Shown here one piece after another: positions 4,468 to 5,468 of a DNA stretch of 5,468 bases. The notes beneath the pieces are model-generated. The model was given only the letters and a program-made list of their open reading frames with translations, had not been told where the DNA came from and did no database searches. The stretch spans positions 1 to 5,468 of the forward strand of contig JAJQFX010000235.1 in NCBI GenBank assembly GCA_021200895.1, written 5' to 3'. The stretch is from Clostridiales bacterium (GTDB lineage Bacteria; Bacillota; Clostridia; Oscillospirales; Oscillospiraceae). Numbering within the stretch: position 1 is the stretch's first letter; every line of letters begins with the position of its first letter. A program made the translations under genes and the position numbers.

Positions 4468-5468
4468 ATGCGTGAATACTCGAAATATGAACTGTCCGCC
4501 CTGATTGAGGGCAAGCTGCGCCGCAACTTTGGCCGTACCCCGCAGGTGGCTTCCAAGGTGCAGATGTTTAAATCCTGCGCCATGGTGCTGCGGGATATTA
4601 TGAGCAGCAACCATATCGATACTGTCAACTATAACCGCTCCATCAACGCCCGCGAGGTGCATTACCTCTCCATGGAGTTCCTGGTGGGCCGCTCCCTGAT
4701 GAAGAACGCTTACAACCTGGGCATCCTGCCTGAGTTGAAGGACGCCATCAGCGAGATGGGCTTCGACCCCGCTGAAATCTTCGAGCTGGAGCCGGACGCC
4801 TCCCTGGGCAACGGCGGCCTGGGCCGCCTGGCCGCCTGCTATATGGACTCCATGACCACCGAGGAAATCCCCGCCACCGGCTACTCTATCTGCTATCAGC
4901 TGGGTATGTTCCGTCAGAAAATCATTGACGGCCGCCAGGAGGAGCTGTCTGACGACTGGCTGGAGCTGGGCGACGCCTGGCTGGTGCCCAAGCGGGACGA
5001 GGCGGAGACCGTTCGCTTCGGCGGCGAGGTCAAGACCTACCTGAACGAGGACGGCAAGTTCACCGTGGACTATGTGGGCGGCACCACCGTGCTGGCCGTC
5101 CCTATGGACATGAACATCGCCGGCTACAAGACCGACCACGTCAACACCCTGCGGCTGTGGGATGCGAAGAGCCCCGTCCGGGAGGATATGCAGTATTACT
5201 CCTCCGGCGAGTATCTGAAGGCCATTGAGGAGCGGGCCAACGCCGAGGTCATCGCCAAGGTGCTGTACCCCGCGGACGACCATTATGAGGGCAAGATGCT
5301 CCGCCTGAAGCAGCAGTACTTCTTCGTCTCCGCCACGGTGCAGTCCATCGTCCGCAAGCACAAGGCCCAGTACGGCACCCTGCGCAACTTCGCGGAGAAG
5401 CACGTCATTCAAATCAACGACACCCATCCCACCCTGGTCATCCCCGAACTGATGCGCATCCTGATGGA
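4468..5468 (+). CDS. glgP: Glycogen/maltodextrin phosphorylase, N-terminal part (cut by window end)
   Basis: Alpha-glucan phosphorylase (GT35) releases glucose 1-phosphate from the non-reducing ends of glycogen or maltodextrins using phosphate and pyridoxal phosphate, in the cytoplasm. The window holds 333 codons of a protein usually about 750-820 residues long; the frame is open to the right edge. Family blocks are YLSMEFLVGR (66-75), LGNGGLGRLAAC (113-124), GMFRQKI (146-152), NTLRLW (226-231), VLYPADD (265-271), LRLKQQYFFVSAT (278-290) and INDTHP (316-321) followed by IPELMR. The catalytic His of the TNHT block and the PLP-binding Lys lie beyond the window and cannot be checked. The ATG at 4468 has GGAGG at 4453-4457, 10 nt upstream; the N-terminus is about 20 residues shorter than in E. 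coli GlgP. It has its own promoter and leader and is separated from the exporter operon by a strong terminator. Glycogen versus maltodextrin preference cannot be decided. Confidence 0.96.
   Translation, partial: MREYSKYELSALIEGKLRRNFGRTPQVASKVQMFKSCAMVLRDIMSSNHIDTVNYNRSINAREVHYLSMEFLVGRSLMKNAYNLGILPELKDAISEMGFDPAEIFELEPDASLGNGGLGRLAACYMDSMTTEEIPATGYSICYQLGMFRQKIIDGRQEELSDDWLELGDAWLVPKRDEAETVRFGGEVKTYLNEDGKFTVDYVGGTTVLAVPMDMNIAGYKTDHVNTLRLWDAKSPVREDMQYYSSGEYLKAIEERANAEVIAKVLYPADDHYEGKMLRLKQQYFFVSATVQSIVRKHKAQYGTLRNFAEKHVIQINDTHPTLVIPELMRILM

Noticed and set aside
4258..5427. 389-codon minus-strand ORF
   Set aside because: It is antisense to the clearly recognisable glgP and runs through its promoter and leader. 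It has no recognisable domain.

Overview
The window comes from a GC-rich Gram-positive anaerobe, most likely a Clostridia/Oscillospiraceae-type Firmicute. The evidence is strong GGAGG ribosome-binding sites at every gene start, sigma-A-like promoters with extended -10 elements, heavy use of GC-ending codons, and a heterodimeric ABC exporter of the BmrCD/YfiBC/TM287-288 kind that is common in Firmicutes. This taxonomic call is an inference from style, not from a marker gene.

Layout. Positions 1-512 hold no convincing protein gene but are dense in structure. There is a 9-bp direct repeat at the left edge (possibly the end of an insertion sequence). A C-rich stretch follows, then a hairpin-rich block (about 92-275). 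After that come tandem AACCGG repeats, a 7-codon mini-ORF lying inside a terminator-like hairpin, and a candidate promoter. Positions 513-4149 are a two-gene operon (8-nt overlap, GTG start for the second gene) encoding the two halves of an ABC exporter. The operon closes with a very strong intrinsic terminator (4163-4201). Positions 4150-4467 are an intergenic region holding that terminator, a near-consensus promoter (4294-4322) and a structured leader of about 140 nt. From 4468 to the right edge runs the N-terminal part (333 codons) of glycogen phosphorylase, glgP, cut by the window end.

How the genes work together. The two exporter halves should form one heterodimer with one degenerate and one catalytically competent ATP site. 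The first protein carries Asp instead of the catalytic Glu after Walker B but has a canonical LSGGQ. The second has the catalytic Glu but a degenerate LSTGE signature. The substrate cannot be read from the sequence; drug or peptide/lipid export is usual for the family. glgP is a separate transcription unit for glycogen/maltodextrin phosphorolysis, with no obvious functional link to the exporter. However, a split motif CGGTTGC-N5/6-CGGGAAA occurs at both promoters.

The protein genes belong to known families. The less explained material is in the two intergenic regions: the mini-ORF/attenuator-like arrangement before the exporter, the shared promoter motif, the multi-hairpin block, and the three-way-junction-like leader of glgP. 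None of these is proven; each is offered as a testable candidate.
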